A stretch of 63,228 nt of DNA from BRH-c54 sp032251145 (GTDB lineage Bacteria > Bacteroidota > Bacteroidia > Flavobacteriales_E > Vicingaceae): positions 1 to 63,228 of the forward strand of contig JAVVER010000006.1 of assembly GCA_032251145.1 (NCBI GenBank), written 5' to 3'. The position numbers were made by a program, and so were the translations under genes. Positions 8,583-17,275 of the stretch are shown piece after piece. Under the pieces are notes generated by a model. It was not told the origin of the DNA. It searched no databases and was given only the letters and a program-made list of their open reading frames with translations. Each line of letters opens with the position of its first letter. The first letter of the stretch is position 1.

Positions 8583-8765
8583 TTACTCAACTTTACAGTC
8601 AGCACCTAAAGCTTTTAAGCTATCACAAGTTTTTTTTACATCGCAGTCACAATCATCTTCATCAAAAGATTCAGCACCTGTACATTTACACTCATCTTTA
8701 GAGCATGATGTAGTTGTAAAAGCAACGCCACCAACTACTAAAAGGGTTAAGAATAATTTTTTCAT
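8583..8765 (-). CDS. tiny cysteine-rich lipoprotein
   Basis: A 60-residue protein. Residues 1-20 are a signal peptide, and the lipobox FTTTSC puts the lipidated Cys at 21. The mature 40 residues contain six more Cys (26, 28, 39, 41, 47, 56) and many Asp/Glu (ESFDEDDCDCD). Signal peptide, AT-rich upstream region and neighbour support a real gene despite its size. The paired CxC motifs could bind metal or form disulfides. It lies upstream of the MauE-thioredoxin fusion on the same strand, suggesting that protein maintains its thiols. I do not recognise a named family. Confidence 0.65.
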   Translation of the reverse strand: MKKLFLTLLVVGGVAFTTTSCSKDECKCTGAESFDEDDCDCDVKKTCDSLKALGADCKVE

Positions 8766-8828
8766 AATAATTAGTTAAAAGTTAATAAAATATTTTGGCT
8801 AAAGTATAAATAATAATTGAAAAAAAAA

Positions 8829-8860
8829 AAGCTTTCTAACGTTTTAGTGTTAGAAAGCTT
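8829..8860. terminator. strong bidirectional-looking terminator
   Basis: A 12-bp perfect stem (AAGCTTTCTAAC / GTTAGAAAGCTT) with an 8-nt loop, A-rich on the left and T-rich on the right. On the minus strand it follows the stop of the OmpA/TPR lipoprotein gene (8889) and is trailed by a long T run, so it ends that transcript before the small lipoprotein gene. Confidence 0.85.
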
Positions 8861-8888
8861 TTTTGATTTATTGAGAGTTGTAACTATA

Positions 8889-10604
8889 TTAGTTTACTGC
8901 TGCTTGAAATTCAGCATCATCTCTGTATTTTATAAATTCAGCATCATCTTTAGCTTTTGCTTTTAATGAAGCATCTTTAGCTGTAGCTGATTTAAGGTTA
9001 TTAACCATCATTCCTTTATCTCCAGATCTTGCACCTGCAATAGCTTTTAAGTAGTAAGCTAACGCTTCGTCTTTATCAGCAGAGTTATCTATAGTTTGAC
9101 CTAAGTTATTATCTCCGTTAAGTAATTTAGCTAATGCAGCATTGAATGAATTAACACCAGAGTAATTAGAAACTGCAGCAGCATAATCTCCTTCTATAAT
9201 GTTAATTATCCCTTTGTTTTCTGCTACTTCTTTTCCTGCACCGTTAGCTTTGTCGTAGTATTCTTTTGCAGTAGCGTTATCTCCATTTAATCTTGCTATA
9301 ACACCTAAGTTATTATTTACAACTGGAGTACTTTCAATAGCATTTGCTTTTTCAAACTCAGTTTTAGCGTCAGCTAATTTGTTTTGAGAAACATATAAAT
9401 ACCCTATGTTGTTTGGTCCTCTCCAATCGTTAGAGAATTTAGTTACAAAACTTTTGTAGATAGATTCTTTTTTAGCCATATCATCATAAAGAGTAGCAGC
9501 GTATAGCATTTGCTCAGCATCTAAAGAATCAATTTTAGTATCTACTAATGTTTTAATTTCATCATCAGTTAAGTTATGGTGTTTCATCACTAAGTTAACT
9601 TGAGATCTTCTTAAAACAGGAAGAACTTTTTTAGCAACTTCTTGGTAAGTAGCCGCTAGGTTTTTAATTTCTTCTTCTCTTTTAGTAACATCTGAGTATT
9701 GCTCAAGAACTCTAATAATAAGTTCTTTGTCTTTAATGTCAGATGCTTGCATTAGTTTTTTGAAACCATCCCAGTCTTCACCTTTACCAGTTTCTTTAGC
9801 AAAACCTTCTGGCACTTCAATTTTGTGTTGTTTCAATAAAGCAATAATGCTTTTAGCAGCAGAAGCAGCTCTTTCGTTAGCTAAGTTTTCGTTTTTGCTA
9901 ATTTCACCCTCAGGAGAAGCATAAGCATCAACAACTAAGCTATTGAATTCCATTTTAACATCTTCTTTCCATCCTTTTAATTTAGATTTTAAGTCTTTGA
10001 TGTCTTTATCATTCATTTCAGAAGCTCTAACAATAGAATTATTTACTAAATAGTGAATTTCAACATTATTGTTTTCTAAGTTGAATTTTTCAAATTTATC
10101 AGCACCAATAATAGCTTTGTCGGCAGCCATAACTAATTTTGGAGTAATAATAGTTCCGTCAGCAGCTTTTCTTGGGTCTAAATCTTTAGTTTTTGTTTTG
10201 TATTCACCGCTAGCTCTTAATTCTAAAGTAGCTTTATGCATTCCATCTTTATAAGGAATTTTAGCAGTATGAGAAAAACTTCCACCTTTTTCGTAGTTAA
10301 TCACTGTTCCTTCTGCTTCAGAATCTTCACCTTTTAGTTTAAAAGCTTTAAATTCTTCAGTTCCTCCATCATATACAATTACAGGAGTAATAGTGGCAGC
10401 CACTTTTTTGTGAAAATATTTTGTAGGGAAGCTTCCATTAACAGAGATTTGAATACTATCTCCGTGCATTTCCATAGGATTAGGAGTTACTTCGTAGTTT
10501 ACTTCACCCTGTCTTTTTACCATTTTTGCTAATGGATTACATGCAACAAATACTGTTGATGTAGCCACAAATAGAGAAAATAGTCTTAAATTGTTAGTTC
10601 TCAT
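8889..10604 (-). CDS. lipoprotein with OmpA-like motif and TPR repeats
   Basis: A 571-residue exported lipoprotein (lipobox VFVACNP, Cys22). After a beta-rich region (about 35-150), residues 222-265 carry an OmpA-like signature: AYASPEGEISKNENLANERA, with the conserved Asn and Arg pattern of peptidoglycan-binding OmpA domains, though the domain looks shortened or interrupted. The C-terminal half (about 370-540) is TPR-like helical repeats (GPNNIGYLYVSQNKLADAKT, NNNLGVIARLNGDNATAKEY). This suggests an outer-membrane lipoprotein anchoring or organising cell-wall contacts. It is transcribed alone. Exact family uncertain; the OmpA and TPR parts are visible by motif. Confidence 0.75.
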   Translation of the reverse strand: MRTNNLRLFSLFVATSTVFVACNPLAKMVKRQGEVNYEVTPNPMEMHGDSIQISVNGSFPTKYFHKKVAATITPVIVYDGGTEEFKAFKLKGEDSEAEGTVINYEKGGSFSHTAKIPYKDGMHKATLELRASGEYKTKTKDLDPRKAADGTIITPKLVMAADKAIIGADKFEKFNLENNNVEIHYLVNNSIVRASEMNDKDIKDLKSKLKGWKEDVKMEFNSLVVDAYASPEGEISKNENLANERAASAAKSIIALLKQHKIEVPEGFAKETGKGEDWDGFKKLMQASDIKDKELIIRVLEQYSDVTKREEEIKNLAATYQEVAKKVLPVLRRSQVNLVMKHHNLTDDEIKTLVDTKIDSLDAEQMLYAATLYDDMAKKESIYKSFVTKFSNDWRGPNNIGYLYVSQNKLADAKTEFEKANAIESTPVVNNNLGVIARLNGDNATAKEYYDKANGAGKEVAENKGIINIIEGDYAAAVSNYSGVNSFNAALAKLLNGDNNLGQTIDNSADKDEALAYYLKAIAGARSGDKGMMVNNLKSATAKDASLKAKAKDDAEFIKYRDDAEFQAAVN

Positions 10605-10705
10605 TTTTAATTATTTAAGTTTAATTTATTTAGTTTTCGTGATGCAATATTAACTAATGTTTTTCACAAAAAAAAAACTATTACTTATAAATATTGTTAG
10701 ATAAG

Positions 10706-11209
10706 CTAATATTTAAAGACTTTTAAATCATCAATACAATTAATTTTAAGTTGATTAATACTTTTATTTAGAACAGGATGTATAAAATTTGGGAGAACTT
10801 CTTCTAAAGGATATAATATAAAATTTCTTTCAGATATTCTTGGATGTGGTATTTGCAGATTTTCTGTTTGGATAATTTCGGAGTTAAAAAAAAGTAAATC
10901 GATATCTATTGTTCGTTCTCCCCATCTTTGCATTCTTTTTCGCCCTAATTCCGTTTCAATTGCTAAACATTTTTCTAATATAGTTGTAGCAGTATGTTTT
11001 GTTTCAACAATAATAACTTGGTTTAAAAAATCAGCCTGATTTTCTACTCCCCAAGCTTGTGTTTGGTATATTGATGACTCTTTTATAATTGTTCCAATTT
11101 CTTGAGCAATGTTATTTTTAGCCGATATAAATGTTTTTTTTATATCTCCCTGGTTTCCACCTAAAGATAATATTAATTGATTATAATTATTATTTTTTCC
11201 GCTCATCAT
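10706..11209 (-). CDS. folK: 2-amino-4-hydroxy-6-hydroxymethyldihydropteridine pyrophosphokinase
   Basis: A 167-residue HPPK, which transfers pyrophosphate from ATP to 6-hydroxymethyl-7,8-dihydropterin in folate synthesis. Signatures are present: LSLGGNQGD at residues 14-22, and RWGERTIDIDLLFFNSE followed by IPHPRISERNFILYPLEEV, which contain the ATP/Mg-binding Asp pair (DID) and the pterin loop. Length is typical. The gene is divergent from sppA, with a 130-bp gap between them, and not linked to other folate genes here. Confidence 0.95.
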   Translation of the reverse strand: MMSGKNNNYNQLILSLGGNQGDIKKTFISAKNNIAQEIGTIIKESSIYQTQAWGVENQADFLNQVIIVETKHTATTILEKCLAIETELGRKRMQRWGERTIDIDLLFFNSEIIQTENLQIPHPRISERNFILYPLEEVLPNFIHPVLNKSINQLKINCIDDLKVFKY

Positions 11210-11259
11210 TTTTTCTTACCACTAATGTATTTTATATCTTTTTTTAGTTAAAAGGAATA

Positions 11260-11267
11260 TACATTTG
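11260..11267 (+). promoter_or_regulatory. -7 box of the sppA promoter
   Basis: TACATTTG matches TAnnTTTG and lies 72 bp before the sppA start in the divergent folK-sppA gap. A T-rich stretch stands where a -33 element would be, but no TTG is present. Confidence 0.45.
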
Positions 11268-11339
11268 TATTTATGTTGACAAAGGTAATTAAATCAACAT
11301 CAATTAATTTATAACCTAACCCATATAAAAAATAAATCG

Positions 11340-13133
11340 ATGAAACAGTTTTTTAAAATTATGTTAGCCTCCATTGCAGCAATGATAGTAATGGGTGCTT
11401 TGTTTTTCTTTATTACATTTGGAATTATAGGAAGTTTAATTTCCTCCTCATCTGATAAGGAAGTAAAAGTTAAAAATAATTCAGTAATGCAAATTAAATT
11501 TACTGAACCAATTCCGGACAGAACTTCAGACAATCCGTTTGAAAATTTTGATTTTGGTAAAATGCAGTTATCTAGTCAATTAGGGTTAGATAAAATTCTT
11601 AAAACTATTGAAAAAGCTAAAGCCGATGATAGAATTAAAGGAATTTATTTAGACTTAAACGTTGTAAATGGTGGAATGGCAACAGTTGAAGAGATTAGAA
11701 ATGCCTTAGAAGATTTTAAATCTACCGGAAAATGGATAGTAAGTTATTCAGAAATTTATACTCAGAAAGCATATTATTTAGCATCAGTTGCAGATAAAAT
11801 TTATTTAAACCCTGCAGGAATAATGGAACTAAGAGGTCTGTCTTCAGAGTTAATGTTCTTTAAAAACGCTTTAGCTAAGTTAGATGTTGATATGCAAGTT
11901 ATTCGTCATGGTAAATTTAAAAGTGCAGTAGAACCTTTTATGTTAGAAAAAATGAGTGCATCTAACAGAAATCAAATGCAATTAATTTTAAATACTACTT
12001 GGGGAAGTATGTTAGAAAAGGTTGCTGCATCAAGAAACATTAGCATTGAAAAAATTAATGAATTGGCTAATGGAATTAAAATTCAGAAAGCTATAGATGC
12101 TAAAAATGAAGGTTTTGTTGATGAAATAATGTACAAAGATGAGTTGTTAGATATGTTTAAAGAAAAATTAGAGGTTGCATCTTACGAAGATCTTAATTTT
12201 ATTGAATTATCTAAGTATTTATCTGCAAGTAAAGATCCATTAAAAGAATTACAAGAAAAAACAGCAGAACCAAGTACTAATCAAATAGCAATTGTGTATG
12301 CTAGTGGCGATATTGTTAGCGGTAAAGGAGAAAAAGGGGAAATGGGTTCTGAAACCATTTCTAAAGCAATTAGAGCAGCTCGTTTAGATAGTAATGTTAA
12401 GGCAATTGTATTAAGAGTTAATTCTCCTGGTGGAAGTGCTATGGCTTCTGATGTGATGTGGAGAGAAGTGATTTTAGCTAAAAAAGTAAAACCAGTTGTG
12501 GTTTCCATGGGTAATGTAGCTGCATCTGGTGGATATTATATTTCTTGTGCTGCTGATAAAATTGTTGCCGATGAAAAAACAATAACAGGTTCAATAGGTG
12601 TTTTTGGTTTAATCCCTAATGCTCAAGGATTTTTCAATAATAAATTGGGTATTACTTTCGATACAGTAAAAACCAATACTCATGCTGATATGTTAACCAT
12701 ATTCAGACCATTAACTCAGGAAGAAAAAGACATTATACAAATTGGTGTAGAAAATATTTATGATGATTTTATTACTAAAGTAGCCGAAGGTAGAGGAATG
12801 ACTAAAGAACAAGTTGATTCTATTGGACAAGGAAGAGTGTGGACAGGAATTGATGCTAAAAAGATTGGTTTAGTAGATGAAATAGGAGGTATAAATAAAG
12901 CAATTGAAATAGCTCAGGATTTAGCAAAAATGGAAGATTATACTTTAACAGCATATCCAAAAGCAGAGAAAAATCCGTTTAATGAATTGTTAATTACTTT
13001 AACGGGTGATATGGAAGCTTATTACATGAAAAAACAAATGGGTGAAGGGTATAAATATTACCGAGCTGTTGAAAGATTATCTACTCAGCAAGGAATATTA
13101 GCAAGAATGCCTTATGAAATAGAGATTCATTAA
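11340..13133 (+). CDS. sppA: signal peptide peptidase SppA, 67-kDa type
   Basis: A 597-residue inner-membrane serine protease that degrades cleaved signal peptides. One N-terminal membrane segment (MLASIAAMIVMGALFFFITF). Two tandem SppA domains: the first carries the Lys of the Ser/Lys dyad in IRHGKFKSAVEPFMLEK (about residue 200), the second the nucleophile Ser in NVAASGGYYISCAADKI (about 396). VNSPGGSAMASDVMWREV precedes it. Length matches the long (E. coli-type) form. It is a single-gene transcript with its own box upstream and a strong terminator downstream. Confidence 0.95.
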   Translation: MKQFFKIMLASIAAMIVMGALFFFITFGIIGSLISSSSDKEVKVKNNSVMQIKFTEPIPDRTSDNPFENFDFGKMQLSSQLGLDKILKTIEKAKADDRIKGIYLDLNVVNGGMATVEEIRNALEDFKSTGKWIVSYSEIYTQKAYYLASVADKIYLNPAGIMELRGLSSELMFFKNALAKLDVDMQVIRHGKFKSAVEPFMLEKMSASNRNQMQLILNTTWGSMLEKVAASRNISIEKINELANGIKIQKAIDAKNEGFVDEIMYKDELLDMFKEKLEVASYEDLNFIELSKYLSASKDPLKELQEKTAEPSTNQIAIVYASGDIVSGKGEKGEMGSETISKAIRAARLDSNVKAIVLRVNSPGGSAMASDVMWREVILAKKVKPVVVSMGNVAASGGYYISCAADKIVADEKTITGSIGVFGLIPNAQGFFNNKLGITFDTVKTNTHADMLTIFRPLTQEEKDIIQIGVENIYDDFITKVAEGRGMTKEQVDSIGQGRVWTGIDAKKIGLVDEIGGINKAIEIAQDLAKMEDYTLTAYPKAEKNPFNELLITLTGDMEAYYMKKQMGEGYKYYRAVERLSTQQGILARMPYEIEIH

Positions 13134-13157
13134 GAAATAGATTTTTATAAAAAAGTA

Positions 13158-13184
13158 AATAGCCACTAAATTTTAGTGGCTATT
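13158..13184. terminator. bidirectional terminator between sppA and the TMTC-like gene
   Basis: A 12-13-bp stem (AATAGCCACTAAA / TTTAGTGGCTATT) with almost no loop, A-rich before and T7 after. It lies 25 bp after the sppA stop and just beyond the stop of the convergent gene at 13188, so it can serve both. Confidence 0.85.
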
Positions 13185-13187
13185 TTT

Positions 13188-15173
13188 TTATTTACATACC
13201 TCAAAATATTGCTGGGCTCTTTCTAAATTGCCTGAATTTACTAACAAAGAATGAATGTGGGCACAAAGTTGTTTGTCGTTCGCATCAAGCTGAAAAGCTT
13301 TTTCAAAATAATAAATGGTAAATTGGGTTCCATCAGGTAAAAGTGAGTAAAGGTTGGCTAAACTTACAAAAAGCACTTTAGAATCAGGTATTTTCCCTTC
13401 TAAGTTTTTCAATAAATTCACTCCAAGTAGAGCATTTTCGGAGTCTCTAGCTATGTTCATGAACTTTTCATAAGTCATTAAGTTTTCAGGGGTCAGTTCT
13501 ATTACTTTAGCGTAATGTTTTAAAGCTAAATCGTGCTTGCCGAGTTTATTATAAGAAAATGCTAAATTAGTGTGTGCTTCTACATAGCTAGAATCTATTG
13601 CTACAGCTTTAGAACAATAGTTAATTGCTTTTTCATAGTCTTGTAAAAAGTTAACATATACCGATCCTAAATTGTTTATAGATGTTAAGTAAGTTGAGTC
13701 TATTCTTAAAGCTTCATTATAATGATGAATAATTTTTTTAATATCGGTTGGTATTTGAGGGTTGTTTGGATTGTTTCTTAATTTATTAGCTGTTTTAGGA
13801 TATAAGGTATTAGCAATTAACGCATGGGCTTTTGCAGACTCGGTAAGATGTTCAATGTCATTTTCGTAAAGTGTTAGTTTATCATGCCAATCTGGGTTTC
13901 TGGCAATTGTTCGAGCAGAATAAGCTATAGAAATAATGCTAAAAACAAGCAAAAAAGTAGCAGGTAGTTTCACACTAACCGTTTCAGAAGCAATATCAAT
14001 TTTAAATATTTTGAGTAATAGAAACCCAAGGACTATACAAAAACCGATTGAAAAAATATAAGTAAATCGATCTGCCACAATTCCTACAATAGGGAAAAAT
14101 AGATTAATTACTCCTAACATCACTCCAAACCAAATAACTATTCCAAACCCAATCACTTTTCTTTTTAAAAACTGAATAAACCCATAAATACCAACAGGAA
14201 TAAAAAAGATAATGGCTGCCCAAACTTGCCAATTGGAGAAAGTTGCCATAGGAATTTGGTTGTAACCATAATAAAAAGAAAGGTTAATAGGGTAAATTAA
14301 CATTTCTAAATAAAACCATGCTGAATAAAGTGCCACAAGTATTCTGTCAAAAAAATCACCTTGATAAACTAAAGGGTTTTCAAAAAAGAGCATTTCTCGG
14401 GTAGCTTTTCCAGTTAACAGGCCTTTTTTCATTAAAATAAAACTTATTACCATTAAAATAACGGAAAAAGTACTAATTAGTATTTTTTTATAATCTGATT
14501 TTACAAAATACAAAACCACAGGAACTAAGCCTAAAGCTGCTAATGCATTTTTTTTAGATAAAATAGCAAACAAAACAGCAAGCATAGCAAAAGCCACATA
14601 TTTTAGCTGATTAGTAACTGTATATTTAAGGTATAGTTTTAATGAAACGATAATGCCCAACAACACAAAAAGTTCGTCTCTACTTTTAATGTTAGCTACC
14701 GGTTCGGTATGTAGTGGGTGAATTAGAAATAAAATAGTTATTAATAGAGGAAGTAAAACATTGTATTCTTTAAAAATACTTTGGAGTAACGAAAAGAGTA
14801 ATATGCAAGTAAGTATATATAGTAATAAGTTAATAAAATGACTAATGTTAGCTTGGGTTAATAAGTCACTTTTTTCTTTTTCTTGTTTAGTTTGGCTGGC
14901 AGGTAACTTTCCAAAAAGTTGTTTCTCTATGGCAAAAGACGAAGTTACTATTGGTCGGTATTCGTATTCTTGTTTTCCAACGGCATACCTCGATTTGAAA
15001 ATTTGAGGTATGGCTTTTACACCATGAGAAACAAGTATGCCATCTGCCACCATGTCATCATCTAACGAATATTCGTTATTAATGCTATTCCCGTAAATTA
15101 AAAAGCATATTACTGTTATTAACAGATAAACTTTTTTATTAGTAATTTTTGAAAGGTTTATTTTCATATTCAA
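13188..15173 (-). CDS. TMTC-like membrane glycosyltransferase with TPR tail
   Basis: A 661-residue protein. Residues 1-430 contain about 10 membrane helices with features of TMTC-type (GT-C fold) protein O-mannosyltransferases: an acidic YSLDDDMV motif in the first external loop (about 33-40), YRPIVTSSFA, and HPLHTEPVANIKSRDELF near residue 155, which closely follows the TMTC consensus. Residues 440-661 are TPR repeats (NNLGSVYVNFLQDYEKAINY, AHTNLAFSYNKLGKHDLALK). In the eukaryotic family the lipid-linked sugar donor is used to mannosylate secreted proteins; a bacterial function is inferred. Neighbours are other glycan-related genes. It is a single-gene unit ending at a shared terminator. Confidence 0.75.
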   Translation of the reverse strand: MNMKINLSKITNKKVYLLITVICFLIYGNSINNEYSLDDDMVADGILVSHGVKAIPQIFKSRYAVGKQEYEYRPIVTSSFAIEKQLFGKLPASQTKQEKEKSDLLTQANISHFINLLLYILTCILLFSLLQSIFKEYNVLLPLLITILFLIHPLHTEPVANIKSRDELFVLLGIIVSLKLYLKYTVTNQLKYVAFAMLAVLFAILSKKNALAALGLVPVVLYFVKSDYKKILISTFSVILMVISFILMKKGLLTGKATREMLFFENPLVYQGDFFDRILVALYSAWFYLEMLIYPINLSFYYGYNQIPMATFSNWQVWAAIIFFIPVGIYGFIQFLKRKVIGFGIVIWFGVMLGVINLFFPIVGIVADRFTYIFSIGFCIVLGFLLLKIFKIDIASETVSVKLPATFLLVFSIISIAYSARTIARNPDWHDKLTLYENDIEHLTESAKAHALIANTLYPKTANKLRNNPNNPQIPTDIKKIIHHYNEALRIDSTYLTSINNLGSVYVNFLQDYEKAINYCSKAVAIDSSYVEAHTNLAFSYNKLGKHDLALKHYAKVIELTPENLMTYEKFMNIARDSENALLGVNLLKNLEGKIPDSKVLFVSLANLYSLLPDGTQFTIYYFEKAFQLDANDKQLCAHIHSLLVNSGNLERAQQYFEVCK

Positions 15174-15265
15174 TAAATCAATTGTAAAAATACATAATCA
15201 CAATGAAGTTAGTTTATAATAGATTAAATATGTTAACTTTACTTGATTATTTAAAGATTTAATAA

Positions 15266-16333
15266 ATGACCATTGAGGAAATAAATAAAATTCCTTTTGT
15301 TTTTATTGTTGGTAGAGGCCGTTCAGGTACTACCTTGCTTCAAAATATAATTGATGCTAATGAAAATGCTATTTTAGCAAGAGAATCAAAAATTATCATT
15401 CATTTAAAAAACAAGTATTTTGGTGTTAAAGATTTTAACGCTATTATTATTGATGAATTAATTTCAGACCTTTACAAAGACCGTTTTTTTGAGTTGTTTT
15501 GGCAAGTTAATCCTACTAATTTAATTAAAGATTTAAAATCATATCCTTCGCAACAACTTAATTTCCCTGTTATTTGTAAAATAATATATCTTCATTTTAC
15601 ATCTTTCTTTGATAAAAAAGAAATTAAGTTAATTGGTGATAAAAATCCAGCATACGCAGTTTTCATTCCTGAATTGCTAGAGGTTTTTCCAGATGCAAAA
15701 TTTATACATATTATTAGAGATTATAGAGATAATGTAGTATCTAATAGTAAGGCTTTTGGAGAAAAATCTTTTGGATATTTATCTTATGGTTGGTTAGTGT
15801 TTAATAAAAAAATTGAAGTAGCTAAAAAAATATATCCTAATAAATTTTACACCTTGAGGTATGAAGATTTGGTAACTTTTCCAAAAGAAAAAACCATAGA
15901 AATTTGTAGGTTTTTAAATCTAGAATTTAATGAAAAAATGCTCAATTTTAGTACTAAAATTGAAGCATTACCGATAGAGCTTCCAAATAACCATAAGAAT
16001 TTAACAAAACCTATTAATAATAGTCAGGTTGGCAAGTATAAAGATGTACTTACAAAAAATGAATTAGAATTAATAGATTTTATTTGTGGAGATCTTGCTA
16101 AAAAATATGATTATAATGCTTCATCAAAAAACGAAAAAAATCTATATATTTTAAAATTAATGTGGTATAAATTTCGATATTACCAATTTCAATTTATTAT
16201 TAAGAGCTATTATTTACTGCCTTTCAATATTAGGGATACTATAAGATTAATAGCTGAATTTTTATACAAAAGCTTAAAAATTGCAACAAAATTTAATAGG
16301 GTAGAATTAAAAGCAAAAACAAATGATATATAA
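15266..16333 (+). CDS. sulfotransferase family protein
   Basis: A 355-residue PAPS-dependent sulfotransferase. The 5'-phosphosulfate loop FIVGRGRSGTTLLQNIID (residues 13-30) and the 3'-phosphate motif FIHIIRDYRDNVVSNSKAFG (about 145-165, with the R..S pair) are both present, as is LRYEDLVTFPKE near 197-208. No membrane segment. The acceptor is unknown; a sugar or other surface molecule is likely given the following GtrB-like glycosyltransferase gene, which begins three bases after its stop. Many Flavobacteriales encode members of this broad family. Confidence 0.85.
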   Translation: MTIEEINKIPFVFIVGRGRSGTTLLQNIIDANENAILARESKIIIHLKNKYFGVKDFNAIIIDELISDLYKDRFFELFWQVNPTNLIKDLKSYPSQQLNFPVICKIIYLHFTSFFDKKEIKLIGDKNPAYAVFIPELLEVFPDAKFIHIIRDYRDNVVSNSKAFGEKSFGYLSYGWLVFNKKIEVAKKIYPNKFYTLRYEDLVTFPKEKTIEICRFLNLEFNEKMLNFSTKIEALPIELPNNHKNLTKPINNSQVGKYKDVLTKNELELIDFICGDLAKKYDYNASSKNEKNLYILKLMWYKFRYYQFQFIIKSYYLLPFNIRDTIRLIAEFLYKSLKIATKFNRVELKAKTNDI

Positions 16334-16336
16334 TTT

Positions 16337-17275
16337 ATGAATGCTATTGTTGACATATCAATTGTAATTCCTGTATTTAACAGTGAAAAGGCTATTCCAG
16401 AACTTATTTCTAGGATTAATCAAGTAGTAGATCAAATTAGTAATTCTTATGAAATACTACTAGTTGATGATTTTTCTTTAGATAATTCATGGGAGATTTT
16501 AAAAGAACTTCAGGATAAAAATGACAACATTTCTATTTTTAGGTTATCAAAAAATTATGGACAACACAATGCTACCATTTGCGGAATAAAACATGCTGTG
16601 GGCAATGTAATAATTACTATGGATGATGATTTAGAACATTTACCCGAATCAATACCTACTATATATCAAAATTTTATAGATAAACAATACGATATTTTAT
16701 ATGCTTGTCCTAATAAACGACAAAAGCGGTTTTTAAGAAATTTTTTAGGCAACTTTTGGAATTACCTATTAAAGCTTTCCAAAAAAGGACTTAGTGATGC
16801 TTCTTCGTTTAGAATAATGAACAAAAATTTAGCAAAAAATATAGCATTACACCAAGAGCCATTTGTTTATATAGAAGCTATCGTTTTATGGTACACCAAT
16901 AATATTGGTCAAATAACTATTCCATTTGGGAAAAGAAAATATGGCACTTCTAATTATACAGTTTCACAATTATATAATTTAAACCACGATTTAGGTATGC
17001 ATTATAATACGCATGTTTTAAAGTTTCTGAGAAATTTTGGTGTTACCGTTTTTTTAGTCTCATTTATATTAATTATCTACTTTTTACTAAAAAAAATATA
17101 TGGAAGTCCTGTTCCAGGATACACTTCTTTAATTATTGTGGCATTATTTTCTACCGGAAGTATTTTATGGGGGTTGGGTTATTTAGGGACTTATATTGGC
17201 AAAATGTTTAGAGTGTTGAATAAAGAGCCTCAATTTTTTGTTAAAGAACAAAAGAAACGGGAAACCAAAAAATAG
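16337..17275 (+). CDS. GT2 glycosyltransferase, GtrB/DPMS-like, with two C-terminal membrane helices
   Basis: A 312-residue GT-A enzyme. SIVIPVFNSEKAIPELISRI opens the domain; ILLVDDFSLDNSWEIL holds the first acidic motif, and ITMDDDLEHLPESIP the metal-binding DxD. Two membrane helices follow at about 228-250 and 262-285 (FGVTVFLVSFILIIYFL; TSLIIVALFSTGSILWGLGY), as in undecaprenyl-phosphate glycosyltransferases such as GtrB and ArnC. It probably moves a sugar from a nucleotide donor to polyprenyl phosphate for use outside the inner membrane. It is translationally close to the sulfotransferase and ends one base before the stop of a convergent gene. Confidence 0.88.
   Translation: MNAIVDISIVIPVFNSEKAIPELISRINQVVDQISNSYEILLVDDFSLDNSWEILKELQDKNDNISIFRLSKNYGQHNATICGIKHAVGNVIITMDDDLEHLPESIPTIYQNFIDKQYDILYACPNKRQKRFLRNFLGNFWNYLLKLSKKGLSDASSFRIMNKNLAKNIALHQEPFVYIEAIVLWYTNNIGQITIPFGKRKYGTSNYTVSQLYNLNHDLGMHYNTHVLKFLRNFGVTVFLVSFILIIYFLLKKIYGSPVPGYTSLIIVALFSTGSILWGLGYLGTYIGKMFRVLNKEPQFFVKEQKKRETKK

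Noticed and set aside
8583..8765. Treating the Cys-rich 60-residue frame as spurious
   Set aside because: Rejected as an idea because a clean lipobox and ordered Cys pattern make it likely to be a real gene.
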